Positions 8,453 to 17,425 of a DNA stretch of 64,000 bases are shown in pieces; the first letter of the stretch is position 1; the number at the start of each line of letters is the position of its first letter. Source of the stretch: Pseudomonas zanjanensis (GTDB lineage Bacteria; Pseudomonadota; Gammaproteobacteria; Pseudomonadales; Pseudomonadaceae); assembly GCF_014268745.2 (NCBI RefSeq), contig NZ_JABWRB020000003.1, forward strand, positions 248,001 through 312,000, written 5' to 3'. A program made the translations under genes and the position numbers. Below the pieces are notes generated by a model. It saw only the letters and a list, made by a program, of their open reading frames with translations. It was not told where the DNA came from and ran no database searches.

Positions 8453-8487
8453 TCAGAAGCGGAACACGGAGCGTCCCTGGCGACATC

Positions 8488-9920
8488 CGTGGGAGCAAAG
8501 CTTGCTCGCGATAGCGGTAGACCAGCCAAACCCGTTATCGACAGACCTGCCCCAATCGCGAGCAAGCTTTGCTCCCACAGTGGGTGGCGTTGGGCTGGAT
8601 ATTCGGCTCGACACTAACCCTCTGTGGCGAGGGAGCTTGCTCCCGCTGGCGTGCGCAGCAGGCCCCTGCATTTCTTCTGGGAAACCGCATCGTCTGGTTT
8701 TGCGGCTGCTGCGCAGCCGAGCGGGAGCAAGCTCCCTCGCCACGGGCGGTGTCAGGGCTGGCGTCATCGCGAGCAGGCTCGCTCCCACAGGAGGGCAGGG
8801 CTGTTGCAGATGTTCATCACTGCCGGGTGTGGGAGCAGCAGATGCTGTGTTCACCGCCGCCCAGTGTGGGAGCGGGCTTGCTCGCGAAGAGGGTGGCACA
8901 TTCAATATTGATGCAAGCTGACCCGCCGCTTTCGCGAGCAAGCTTTGCTCCCACAGTGCGTGGCGTTGGGCTGGATATTCGGCTCGACACTAACCCCTGT
9001 GGCGAGGGAGCTTGCTCCCGCTGGCCTGCGCAGCAGGCCCCTGCATTTCTTCAGGGAAACCGCATCGTCTGGTTTTGCGACTGCTGCGCAGTTGAGCGGG
9101 AGCAAGCTCCCTCGCCACGGGCGGTGTCTGGGCTGGCGTCATCGCGAGCAGGCTCGCTCCCACAGGAGGGCAGGGCTGTTGCAGATGTTCATCACTGCCG
9201 GGTGTGGGAGCAGCAGATACTGTGTTCACCGCCGCCCAGTGTGGGAGCGGGCTTGCTCGCGAAGAGGGTGGCACATTCAATATTGATGCAAGCTGACCCG
9301 CCGCTTTCGCGAGCAAGCTTTGCTCCCACAGTGGCTGGCGGTTGGGCTGGATATTCGGCTCGACACAACCCCCTGTGGCGAGGGAGCTTGCTCCCGCTGG
9401 CGTGCGCAGCAGGCCCCTGCATTTCTTCTGGGAAACCGCATCGTCTGGTTTTGCGACTGCTGCGCAGTCGAGCGGGAGCAAGCTCCCTCGCCACGGGCGG
9501 TGTCTGGGCTGGGGTTATCGCGAGCAGGCTCGCTCCCACAGGAGGGCAGGGCTGTTGCAGATGTTCATCACTGCCGGGTGTGGGAGCAGCAGATACTGTG
9601 TTCACCGCCGCCCAGTATGGGAGCGGGCTTGCTCGCGAAGAGGGTGTCACATTCAATATTGATGCAAGCTGACCCGCCGCTTTCGCGAGCAAGCTTTGCT
9701 CCCACAGTGGGTGGCGTTGGGCTGGATATTCGGCTCGACACTAACCCCTGTGGCGAGGGAGCTTGCTCCCGCTGGCCTGCGCAGCAGGCCCCTGCATTTC
9801 TTCAGGGAAACCGCATCGTCTGGTTTTGCGACTGCTGCGCAGTCGAGCGGGAGCAAGCTCCCTCGCCACGGGCGGTGTCAGGGCTGGCGTCATCGCGAGC
9901 AGGCTCGCTCCCACAGGGAT
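8488..9920. repeat. Tandem array of 375-376 bp REP-bearing units
   Basis: The marker TGGGCTGGATATTCGGCTCG begins at 8591, 8967, 9343 and 9718, giving periods of 376, 376 and 375 bp. Each unit contains a GGCGAGGGAGCTTGC-type REP pair followed by GAGCAGGCTCGCTCCCACA and GAGCGGGCTTGCTCGCGA-type REPs. The copies differ at few positions. The stretch 8453-9974 contains no gene; the long frames on both strands here are translations of the repeats. Confidence 0.92.
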
Positions 9921-9974
9921 CTGTATTCCCATTGATGCCCCAGGCTGCCGAGAGCAGTTGGCCTCGCCTTGGCC

Positions 9975-10610
9975 TTATTTACGCTTGAGCATCTCCGGCA
10001 ACTGCGCCACCAGCTTCTGGTTATTCAACGGCGCCCGAATAAACCCACGCTGGGTGCCGTCCGGGCCGATCACGGCAAGATTGCCGCTGTGGTCAACCGT
10101 GTAGTTGGGCTTGCTGGTGTCCGCCGGGATGAACGGAATGCTCACCGCATTCGCCAGTTTCTGCAGGTCTTCCACCGAGGCGGCGGTCAGGCCTTTGAAT
10201 TGCGGGTCGAAGTAACCCAGGTACTGCTTGAGTTGCTTGGGCGTGTCGCGATTCGGGTCGACGCTCACCAGTACGATCTGCAACTTGGCCACCGCCTCGG
10301 GCGGCAGTTCGCTCTTGATCTGGCGCAGTTGGGCGAGGGTGGTCGGGCAGATGTCCGGGCAGAAGGTGTAGCCGAAGAACAGCAGGCTCCATTTGTCTTT
10401 CAACCCGTCCATCGCCACGGGCTGGCCGTCCTGGTCGGTCATTTTCACGTCCGGCAGGTTGCGGCTTTGGGGCAGCAGGATGATGCCGGCGTCGATCAAC
10501 GCGGTCGGGTCACCCTGGCCTTTGCTGGACAGCACTTTGTTGATGGTCAGGCCGAGGATCACTGCGATCACGGCCGCGAGGATGAAGACGGTTTTCTGGG
10601 TTCGAGTCAT
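9975..10610 (-). CDS. SCO1/SenC family copper chaperone
   Basis: The 211-residue protein has an N-terminal membrane anchor (about 8-27) and a thioredoxin-like domain. The SCO metal site is present: Cys84 and Cys88 in CPDIC, and His174 in VDHSG. It is expected on the periplasmic face, where it delivers copper to the CuA centre of cytochrome oxidase subunit II. It is the last gene of the minus-strand cox cluster and its start overlaps the cyoE stop by 4 bp. Confidence 0.92.
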   Translation of the reverse strand: MTRTQKTVFILAAVIAVILGLTINKVLSSKGQGDPTALIDAGIILLPQSRNLPDVKMTDQDGQPVAMDGLKDKWSLLFFGYTFCPDICPTTLAQLRQIKSELPPEAVAKLQIVLVSVDPNRDTPKQLKQYLGYFDPQFKGLTAASVEDLQKLANAVSIPFIPADTSKPNYTVDHSGNLAVIGPDGTQRGFIRAPLNNQKLVAQLPEMLKRK

Positions 10611-11506
10611 AGGCTCAACAGTAAGTAGTGATCAACGAGCAGGGCGATGAACAGCAGGAACAAGTACCAGATAGAGTACTTGAAGGTGTTGATCGCCGCG
10701 TGCGGCCGACTGCCACGGTACAACACCACGGCCCATTGCAGGAACCGGGCACCCAGCACCAGTGCGCAAATCAGGTACAGCATCCCGCTCATCTGGATCA
10801 CGAACGGCATCAGGCTCACCGCCAGCAGCACCAAGGTGTACAGCAGGATATGAATCTTGGTGTAGTGCTCGCCGTGGGTCACCGGCAGCATCGGGATGTC
10901 GGCCTTGGCGTATTCCTCCTTGCGGTGAATCGCCAGGGCCCAGAAGTGCGGCGGGGTCCAGGCGAAGATGATCAGCACCAGCAGCAGCGGTTCGGCGCTG
11001 ACATGTCCGGTAGCCGCGACCCAGCCCAGCAGGGGCGGCGCGGCGCCGGCGAGGCCGCCGATGACGATGTTCTGCGGCGTCGCCCGTTTCAGGAAACCGG
11101 TATACACCACCGCATATCCCAGCAACGAGGCCAGGGTCAGCCAGGCCGTCAGCGGGTTGGTGAACGCCAGCAGCATGGCTTGGCCGGCCACCGCCAGCGC
11201 CAGGGCGAAGGTCAGTGCGGCGGCCGGCGAGACCCGGCCCTCGGCCAATGGCCGCTTGTGGGTGCGGGCCATCACCGCGTCGATGCGCCGGTCCACCACA
11301 TGGTTGACCGCCGCCGCGCCGCCGGCACACAGGGCGATGCCGAGGTTGCCGAACACCAGGACTGTCCACGGCACGCCGGCACGGGTGGCGAGGAACATGC
11401 CGACCAGCGAGGTGATCAGCATCAACACCACCACTTTCGGCTTGGTCAGCTCCAGGTAGTCGCGCCAGATCGCTTGGCTGTGGCGTTCACCGGTCAAGGT
11501 TGCCAT
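10607..11506 (-). CDS. cyoE: Protohaem IX farnesyltransferase (haem O synthase)
   Basis: The 299-residue polytopic UbiA-family prenyltransferase transfers a farnesyl group to haem B to make haem O, the precursor of haem A. The Asp-rich motif NHVVDRRIDAVMART, the second loop and about nine hydrophobic segments are present. It overlaps ctaA upstream by 13 bp and the SCO gene downstream by 4 bp, which indicates tight co-expression with the oxidase it serves. It is also called ctaB. Confidence 0.93.
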   Translation of the reverse strand: MATLTGERHSQAIWRDYLELTKPKVVVLMLITSLVGMFLATRAGVPWTVLVFGNLGIALCAGGAAAVNHVVDRRIDAVMARTHKRPLAEGRVSPAAALTFALALAVAGQAMLLAFTNPLTAWLTLASLLGYAVVYTGFLKRATPQNIVIGGLAGAAPPLLGWVAATGHVSAEPLLLVLIIFAWTPPHFWALAIHRKEEYAKADIPMLPVTHGEHYTKIHILLYTLVLLAVSLMPFVIQMSGMLYLICALVLGARFLQWAVVLYRGSRPHAAINTFKYSIWYLFLLFIALLVDHYLLLSL

Positions 11507-12573
11507 GGCATCTCTCCTTTTATTGTTATAGGGCTGACGCTGTGTTTATGCGGGTTGAAGCGCCAGCGCAGCGGGACCTGATGCTTGACCCGGACCAGGC
11601 TGGTACGGGCGTGATAGTTGACCAATACCAGGGTCAGCAACAACGCGGCGCCCCCGGCGTTGTGGGCGACGGCCACCGGCAACGGCAGATGGAACAGCAC
11701 GTTGCTGATGCCCAGGGTGATTTGTGCCGCCAGGGCAGCCAGCACCAGCCCGGCGAGCCGGGTCATGCCGACGTTTTTCAGTTGCCAGGCCAGGCCCAGC
11801 AGCACCACGGTCACCAGCAAGGCGCCGATGCGGTGGGTCAGGTGAATGGCGGTGCGGGCGTCACTGTCCAGTTGCCCGCCGAGGTAGTTGGGGCCGATGT
11901 GTTGGGTCAGGTGGAAGCCGTTGGCAAAATCCGCCGGTGGCAGCCATTGACCGTGGCAGGTGGGGAAGTCGATACACGCCACGGCGGCATAGTTGGAGCT
12001 GACCCAACCGCCCAGGGCAATCTGGCCGATCACCAACAGCAGTCCGGCGGTGGCCCAATGTTGCAGGCGCTTGGGCACGGTCAGCGCGGGTAATACGCCA
12101 GACAATCTCAGCGTCAGCAGGAACAGCAGGCTCAACGTCGCGAACCCGCCCAGCAAATGCCCGGTGACCACCTGCGGCCAGAGCTTGAGGGTCACGGTCC
12201 ACATGCCGAACGCTGCCTGGGCGAAGACCACGGCCAGCAAGAACAGCGGCAATTTCAAAGGCTGGCCGGGGCGGCGACGGTTCATCCAGGCCCGGGCGGC
12301 CAGCGCGGTAATCATCAGCCCCAGGGCCCCGGCAAAGTAGCGATGGACCATCTCGTTCCAGCCTTTGTGGGCTTCCACCGGGGTGTCGGGGAAATGCAGC
12401 TCGGCATGGGCCAGTTGGGCTTCGCTCTTGGGCACGCTGATGAAGCCGTAGCAACCGGGCCAGTCCGGGCAACCGAGGCCGGCGTGGGTGAGCCGGGTGT
12501 AGGCGCCCAGCAGGACGACGATCAGTGCCAGCAGCGTGGCAAACAGCGCGAGGCGAAATCCAGGTTTGGCCAT
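11494..12573 (-). CDS. ctaA: COX15/CtaA family haem A synthase
   Basis: The 359-residue inner-membrane protein has about eight TM segments. It has the motifs GAYTRLTHAGLGCPDWPGC near the N-terminus and HLTHRIGAL in the second half, with paired histidines for haem binding. It oxidises haem O to haem A. Its gene sits between the small membrane protein gene and cyoE, so both haem A steps are adjacent. Confidence 0.92.
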   Translation of the reverse strand: MAKPGFRLALFATLLALIVVLLGAYTRLTHAGLGCPDWPGCYGFISVPKSEAQLAHAELHFPDTPVEAHKGWNEMVHRYFAGALGLMITALAARAWMNRRRPGQPLKLPLFLLAVVFAQAAFGMWTVTLKLWPQVVTGHLLGGFATLSLLFLLTLRLSGVLPALTVPKRLQHWATAGLLLVIGQIALGGWVSSNYAAVACIDFPTCHGQWLPPADFANGFHLTQHIGPNYLGGQLDSDARTAIHLTHRIGALLVTVVLLGLAWQLKNVGMTRLAGLVLAALAAQITLGISNVLFHLPLPVAVAHNAGGAALLLTLVLVNYHARTSLVRVKHQVPLRWRFNPHKHSVSPITIKGEMPWQP

Positions 12574-12583
12574 GTCGATGCCC

Positions 12584-13177
12584 TCATCCGATGTTCGACA
12601 GTTTCAGCAGGTGGCGCAGGTCGTTGAGCAGGTCCTTGCCCTTGACCCTGGCGTCATAGCGCAGCACCAGGTTGCTGTGGGGATCGATGATCCACAGTTG
12701 GGCGCCGCCGGAGCCTTGGGCGCCTTTCTGATACGCCGGCAGGTCCAGTGGATAACGTTGCAGTTGTGGATACTCGCGTTGCAGTTGGGCGTCGTACTCG
12801 CTGTCCAGCGGCTGCGAGATGGCCAGGGCATGGCTGGCGCGGCCGGCATCGCGTCCCAGGCCGATCTGCACCTGCCGCGCCAGATAGACCAATTGGCGAC
12901 AATCCACCGAGCACTCCTGCGGCGCGGTGACCAGGATCTGCCAGCGTTGCTCATCGGCTTGTACGCCAATCTCGGCGCGGGTCTGGCCGGTGCCGATCAG
13001 CTCGCCGTGGTAGCTGCGACTGTCGGGCACCCAGAACTGGAATTTGTACATGCCGGTGGCGAGGATCATCGGGCCGATCACGCCCAGCACGATCAACAGC
13101 AATTGCACGCGCCCCTTGCGACGGCTGCGTGCGTCGGGCGCCTCAGACGTGTTGGTTGGATTCATGGTGTTTCCCAT
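12584..13177 (-). CDS. Membrane-anchored protein of the cox cluster, unknown function
   Basis: The product is about 197 residues with a cytosolic basic N-terminus (RSRRKGR) and one TM helix (about 33-52). The periplasmic domain contains CSVDCRQLVYLARQ, a CxxxC arrangement in a thioredoxin-like context. The equivalent gene lies at this place in other pseudomonads. ATG 13177 has AGGGAG five bases upstream; ATG 13165 is the alternative. It overlaps the end of the SURF1 gene by 35 bp. A role in oxidase assembly is likely from context, perhaps in redox or copper handling. Confidence 0.78.
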   Translation of the reverse strand: MGNTMNPTNTSEAPDARSRRKGRVQLLLIVLGVIGPMILATGMYKFQFWVPDSRSYHGELIGTGQTRAEIGVQADEQRWQILVTAPQECSVDCRQLVYLARQVQIGLGRDAGRASHALAISQPLDSEYDAQLQREYPQLQRYPLDLPAYQKGAQGSGGAQLWIIDPHSNLVLRYDARVKGKDLLNDLRHLLKLSNIG

Positions 13178-13880
13178 GGTGTCTCCCTGCGTTGTGCCAT
13201 CCGAGATAAAGGAACAGGCCGAACAGCGCCGCCGCCATGGCGAACCACTGCACGGCATAGCCGAGGTGTTTTTCCGGCCCCATGGCCACCACCGGCCAAT
13301 CGGTCCGGTAGGCGCCGGGGCCGCTTTGTTGGCGTAATTCATAGGCGAAGCCGTTGCGGTCGAGGTCGGCCCAGAGCTTGTCCGGCTCGATGGCGGTGAC
13401 CAGTCGCGGCCAGGGGGCGCCGGCCGGGTCGGCGTGAAGTTGAAAGGTGGCGCCCGGGGCGACGTAGACCCAGGCCTGAAGGCTCACGGGTTGTTCCGGG
13501 GTGTTGAACACGGGCGGGATGCGCCGGTCCGGCCAGGGCAGCCAGCCGCGATTGACCAGCAGCCACAGCCCGGTGCGGTGGTCGAGGAACGGTTGCAGCA
13601 GTTCGACACCGACCTTGCCGCCGTGCTGGCGGTTGTCCAGCAGGATGCTGTGCTCGGCGTCGAACTGGCCTTGCAGCGTGACCGGTCGAAAGGCCGGATC
13701 GGCGGTGTGCGCCAGCTCGCTGCTGTCCATCGGCGCCGCCACGCGGCGCTCGGCGTAAGTGTCCATGAGCACACGCTTCTGTTCGCCCCGGCTCAATTGC
13801 CAGAACCCCAGGCACACCATCACCGGCACCAGCACGGCCACCACCAATGACGGCACGATGCCCGGCCGGAAGCCTTTCAT
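13143..13880 (-). CDS. SURF1 family cytochrome oxidase assembly protein
   Basis: The 245-residue protein has the SURF1 layout: an N-terminal TM (about 9-27, with FWQLSRGEQK directly after), a periplasmic domain with LLVNRGWLP, and a C-terminal TM (HLGYAVQWFAMAAALFGLF). It assists haem A insertion and maturation of subunit I. ATG 13880 (MKGFRPG) matches the family start; the frame is open further upstream but not family-like. Confidence 0.9.
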   Translation of the reverse strand: MKGFRPGIVPSLVVAVLVPVMVCLGFWQLSRGEQKRVLMDTYAERRVAAPMDSSELAHTADPAFRPVTLQGQFDAEHSILLDNRQHGGKVGVELLQPFLDHRTGLWLLVNRGWLPWPDRRIPPVFNTPEQPVSLQAWVYVAPGATFQLHADPAGAPWPRLVTAIEPDKLWADLDRNGFAYELRQQSGPGAYRTDWPVVAMGPEKHLGYAVQWFAMAAALFGLFLYLGWHNAGRHHGKHHESNQHV

Positions 13881-13950
13881 GGCGTCGCCCGAAAGCTGTC
13901 GAACGGGATAGCTATACTCACGTGCATCGCGTCCCCCCGGAGTGTCCCTA

Positions 13951-14154
13951 ATGCTCAAAGCAGCCATCGCCCTGATGCTGATCGCCACGATTGCCAGCCT
14001 GTTCAGCGGCCTGTTTTTTCTGGTCAAGGACGACAGCAGTTCCAATCGACTGGCCATCGCCCTGGCGATTCGTGTCGCCTTGGCCGCCGTCACCGTCGGC
14101 TTGATCGCCTGGGGCTTTTTCAGCGGCCAGTTGGTGTCGCATGCTCCTTGGTAA
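13951..14154 (+). CDS. DUF2909 family twin-transmembrane protein
   Basis: The 67-residue protein consists of two TM helices (about 4-24 and 37-58) joined by a short charged turn KDDSSS. This small family is found in proteobacterial cox clusters and its role is unknown. ATG 13951 has GGAG eight bases upstream; an in-frame GTG lies at 13942. It is the only plus-strand gene in the cluster, convergent with subunit III and divergent from SURF1, so it needs its own promoter. Confidence 0.8.
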   Translation: MLKAAIALMLIATIASLFSGLFFLVKDDSSSNRLAIALAIRVALAAVTVGLIAWGFFSGQLVSHAPW

Positions 14155-14178
14155 AGCGCCGCCCTGGTAACGGCTGCC

Positions 14179-15066
14179 TCAGAGGATGTAGACGAAGAAG
14201 AACAAGCCGATCCACACCACGTCGACGAAGTGCCAATACCAGCTCGCGGCCTCGAAGCCGAACTGGTGCTCGTTGTCGAAATGCCCGCGCATGATGCGCA
14301 TCAGCATCACGAACAAAATGATCGTGCCAATGGTGACGTGGGCGCCGTGAAAGCCCGTGAGCATGAAGAACGTCGCGCCGTAGATCCCCGAGCCCAACGT
14401 CAGGCCCAGCTCTTTATAGGCGTGGATGTATTCCTCGGCCTGGAAGCCCAGGAAGGCGCACCCCAGCAGCACGGTGATCGCCAGCCAGATTTTCAGCGCG
14501 CCACGATGGCCTTTTTTCAGGGCATGGTGGGCGATGGTCACGGTGACGCTGGAACTGACCAGCAGGATGGTGTTGAGCAGCGGCAAGCCCCAAGGGCTGA
14601 TCACATCCTTGGGCGGTGGGAATAGCTTGGGGTCGGGGTTGTTCAACAACGGCCAGACGTATTCGAAGTTCGGCCAGAGCATCTCCGATAAACCCTTGCT
14701 GCCTTCACCGGCCAACCCCGGCGCCGAGACCATGCGCACATAGAACAGCGCACCAAAGAAGGCGACGAAGAACATCACTTCGGAAAAGATGAACCAGCTC
14801 ATGCCCCAGCGGAACGAGCGGTCGAGCTGGGCGCTGTACAGCCCGGCGCGGCTTTCCTTGATGACCGCGCCGAACCAGCCGAACAGCATGTAGGCCACCA
14901 GCAGGCCGCCGACGAAAAAGATCAGCGGGCCGTGGGAATCCGGGCGGTCGGCTTTCAGGTCGTTGAACCAGGTCGCCAGGCCGTACACCGTGACGAACAT
15001 CCCGACCGTGGCGATGATCGGCCATTTGCTCTGGGCCGGAACGTAATAGTGCTCATGAGTTGCCAT
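14179..15066 (-). CDS. ctaE: Cytochrome c oxidase subunit III
   Basis: The 295-residue seven-TM protein has the hallmark strings SEVMFFVAFFGALFY, LTGFHGAHVTIG and WYWHFVDVVW. It is the third core subunit of the aa3-type oxidase, involved in complex stability and proton uptake. Its start lies 24 bp after the ctaG stop, with a GGAGAAC-type SD. Confidence 0.95.
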   Translation of the reverse strand: MATHEHYYVPAQSKWPIIATVGMFVTVYGLATWFNDLKADRPDSHGPLIFFVGGLLVAYMLFGWFGAVIKESRAGLYSAQLDRSFRWGMSWFIFSEVMFFVAFFGALFYVRMVSAPGLAGEGSKGLSEMLWPNFEYVWPLLNNPDPKLFPPPKDVISPWGLPLLNTILLVSSSVTVTIAHHALKKGHRGALKIWLAITVLLGCAFLGFQAEEYIHAYKELGLTLGSGIYGATFFMLTGFHGAHVTIGTIILFVMLMRIMRGHFDNEHQFGFEAASWYWHFVDVVWIGLFFFVYIL

Positions 15067-15090
15067 TTATTGTTCTCCTTATCGGGCACG

Positions 15091-15642
15091 CTATCGGTCA
15101 GTGTTTAGAGCCACCGGTGGATGACGAGCGGTGATGTCGAACAGCGTGTAGGACAGCGTCAGATGCTTCACTTCCTTGGGCATGTCCCGGTCGACGATGA
15201 AGCGCATGGGCATTTCGATGCGTTCGCCGGGTTGCAGCACTTGCTGGGTAAAACAAAAACATTCGGTCTTGTGGAAATACGCCGCCGCGTTGCTCGGCGA
15301 GATGCTCGGCACCGCCTGGGCGCTCATCGGCCGGTCGGTGGGGTTGTGCGCGACAAACACCATCTCGTTGACCGCCCCGGCCTTGACCACCAGCTCATCG
15401 CCCTTGGGGTAGAAGTCCCAGACCATGTCCACCGCGTTGGTCGACAGGAACTGCACACGCACCTGGCGTGACTCATCGACGACCTGCTCGCCTTCGTACT
15501 GCCCGCCGGTCTTGCCGTTGATGCCGAACGCCTTGCACATCACGTCGTAGATCGGCACCAGGGCAAACCCGAAGATGAACATGGCCACCACCACCAGCAG
15601 CAGGCGGGTGACCAGTTTTTTCAGCGAGATCGAGTCAGCCAT
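15091..15642 (-). CDS. ctaG: Cytochrome c oxidase assembly protein CtaG (Cox11)
   Basis: The 183-residue protein has a single N-terminal TM (about 11-32) and a periplasmic Ig-like domain. The copper-binding motif ECFCFTQQ with its two cysteines delivers CuB to subunit I. A further Cys lies just after the TM (MCKAFG), also typical. It lies between ctaD and subunit III, separated from ctaD by a REP pair. Confidence 0.93.
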   Translation of the reverse strand: MADSISLKKLVTRLLLVVVAMFIFGFALVPIYDVMCKAFGINGKTGGQYEGEQVVDESRQVRVQFLSTNAVDMVWDFYPKGDELVVKAGAVNEMVFVAHNPTDRPMSAQAVPSISPSNAAAYFHKTECFCFTQQVLQPGERIEMPMRFIVDRDMPKEVKHLTLSYTLFDITARHPPVALNTDR

Positions 15643-15668
15643 GATTCTGAACCCCTACAGATAACTCT

Positions 15669-15755
15669 GTGGGAGCGGGCTTGCTCGCGAAGCAGGCGCT
15701 ACGGTCTAACAGGAACACCGCGTCATCGTTCTTCGCGAGCAAGCCCGCTCCCACA
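15669..15755. repeat. REP pair abutting the ctaD stop codon
   Basis: Two inverted GGGAGCGGGCTTGCTCGCGAAG units form a hairpin that begins one base after the ctaD stop codon (15757-15759). It fills the gap to ctaG. In the transcript it would form a stable structure between two operon genes. Confidence 0.85.
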
Positions 15756-15756
15756 T

Positions 15757-17343
15757 TCATTTCACTTCCGGCGGCGTAGTAAACGTGTGATACGGCGCCG
15801 GCGACGGCACGCTCCACTCCAGCCCTTCGGCCCCATCCCATGGCTTGGCCGGTGCCGGGGGGCCGCCGCGGATGGTCTTGATCACGATGAACAGGAAGAA
15901 GATCTGCGTGGTGCCGAACATGAACGCGCCGATGGACGAGACCATGTTGAAGTCGGCGAACTGCAGGTTGTAGTCGGGAATCCGCCGGGGCATGCCCGCC
16001 AGGCCCACGAAATGCATCGGGAAGAACGCCAGGTTCATGCCGATGAACGACAGCCAGAAGTGCAGCTTGCCAAGGGTTTCGTCGTACATGTGGCCGGTCC
16101 ATTTCGGCAGCCAGTAGTAGGCCGAGGCAAAGATCCCGAAGATCGCCCCGGGCACCAGCACGTAGTGGAAGTGCGCGACCACGAAGTAGGTGTCCTGGTA
16201 CTGGAAGTCCGCCGGGGCGATGGCCAGCATGAGCCCGGAGAAACCGCCGATGGAAAACAGGATCACGAACGCCACGGCGAACAGCATCGGCGTCTCGAAG
16301 GTCAGCGAGCCCTGCCACATGGTGCTGGCCCAGTTGAACACCTTCACCCCGGTGGGCACGGCGATCAGCAGGGTCGCGTACATGAAGAACAGCTCGCCCA
16401 CCAGCGGGATGCCGACCACGAACATGTGGTGCGCCCAGACGATGAACGACAGGAACGCAATGGCGGCCGTGGCGTAGACCATCGAGGTGTAACCGAACAA
16501 CGGCTTGCGCGAGAACGCCGGGATGATCGAGCTGACGGCACCGAAGGCCGGCAGGATCATGATGTACACCTCGGGGTGGCCGAAGAACCAGAACACGTGC
16601 TGGAACAGCACCGGGTCACCGCCACCGGCGGCACTGAAGAAGCTGGTGCCGAAGTGGATGTCCATCAGCATCATCGTCACGCAGCCGGCCAGCACCGGCA
16701 TCACCGCGATCAGCAGGAACGCGGTGATCAGCCAGGTCCAGACGAACAGTGGCATTTTCATCAGGGTCATGCCGGGGGCGCGCAGGTTGAGGATGGTGGC
16801 GACCACGTTGATCGCCCCCATGATCGAGCTGATGCCCATCAGGTGGATGGCAAAGATGAAGAACGTCACGCTTTCCGGCGCGTAGGTGGTGGACAGCGGC
16901 GCATAGAAGGTCCAGCCGAAGTTCGGCCCGCCGCCGGGAGTGAACAGCGTCGAGACCAACATCAGGAACGCCGCCGGCAACAGCCAGAAGCTGAAGTTGT
17001 TCATGCGCGGCAGGGCCATGTCCGGCGCGCCGATCATCAGTGGGACCATCCAGTTGGCAAGGCCGACGAACGCCGGCATCACCGCGCCGAAGACCATCAC
17101 CAGGCCATGCATGGTGGTCATCTGGTTGAAGAATTCCGGCTGCACGATCTGCAAACCGGGCTGGAACAGCTCGGCGCGGATCACCATGGCGAACGAGCCG
17201 CCCAGCAGGAACATCGAGAAGGCGAACCACAGGTACAGCGTGCCGATGTCCTTGTGGTTGGTGGTCAGCACCCAGCGCATCAGGCCCTTGGCGGGGCCGT
17301 GGGCGTGGTCGGCATGACCGTGGTCATCGATCACAGCACTCAT
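15757..17343 (-). CDS. ctaD: Cytochrome c oxidase subunit I (aa3 type)
   Basis: The 528-residue haem-copper oxidase subunit I has twelve TM segments. It has WFFGHPEVYI with the CuB His and cross-linked Tyr, AHHMFVVG, and VAHFHYVL with the haem a and a3 ligands. PKWTGHMYDE is also visible. ATG 17343 (MSAVIDDHG) follows GAAGGAGAAAGGAC; the frame extends to 17364 without support. It is the catalytic core with CoxB, CtaE and the assembly genes downstream. Confidence 0.96.
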   Translation of the reverse strand: MSAVIDDHGHADHAHGPAKGLMRWVLTTNHKDIGTLYLWFAFSMFLLGGSFAMVIRAELFQPGLQIVQPEFFNQMTTMHGLVMVFGAVMPAFVGLANWMVPLMIGAPDMALPRMNNFSFWLLPAAFLMLVSTLFTPGGGPNFGWTFYAPLSTTYAPESVTFFIFAIHLMGISSIMGAINVVATILNLRAPGMTLMKMPLFVWTWLITAFLLIAVMPVLAGCVTMMLMDIHFGTSFFSAAGGGDPVLFQHVFWFFGHPEVYIMILPAFGAVSSIIPAFSRKPLFGYTSMVYATAAIAFLSFIVWAHHMFVVGIPLVGELFFMYATLLIAVPTGVKVFNWASTMWQGSLTFETPMLFAVAFVILFSIGGFSGLMLAIAPADFQYQDTYFVVAHFHYVLVPGAIFGIFASAYYWLPKWTGHMYDETLGKLHFWLSFIGMNLAFFPMHFVGLAGMPRRIPDYNLQFADFNMVSSIGAFMFGTTQIFFLFIVIKTIRGGPPAPAKPWDGAEGLEWSVPSPAPYHTFTTPPEVK

Positions 17344-17425
17344 GTCCTTTCTCCTTCGAACCAATGGGCTGGACGGCGCGGGGCAACGCGCCCCGACCGG
17401 TTTTGGGAACGAGCGTCGGGCCGGC

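Noticed and set aside
8488..9920. CRISPR array
   Set aside because: The period of 376 bp, palindromic units and conserved rather than variable spacers rule out CRISPR repeats of 25-40 bp with unique spacers.
8442..9988. Long frames of 95-367 codons on both strands after the TonB receptor
   Set aside because: The predicted proteins repeat GACSRWRAQQAP- and REQARSHR-like strings with the 376-bp period; they are translated REP arrays, not genes.
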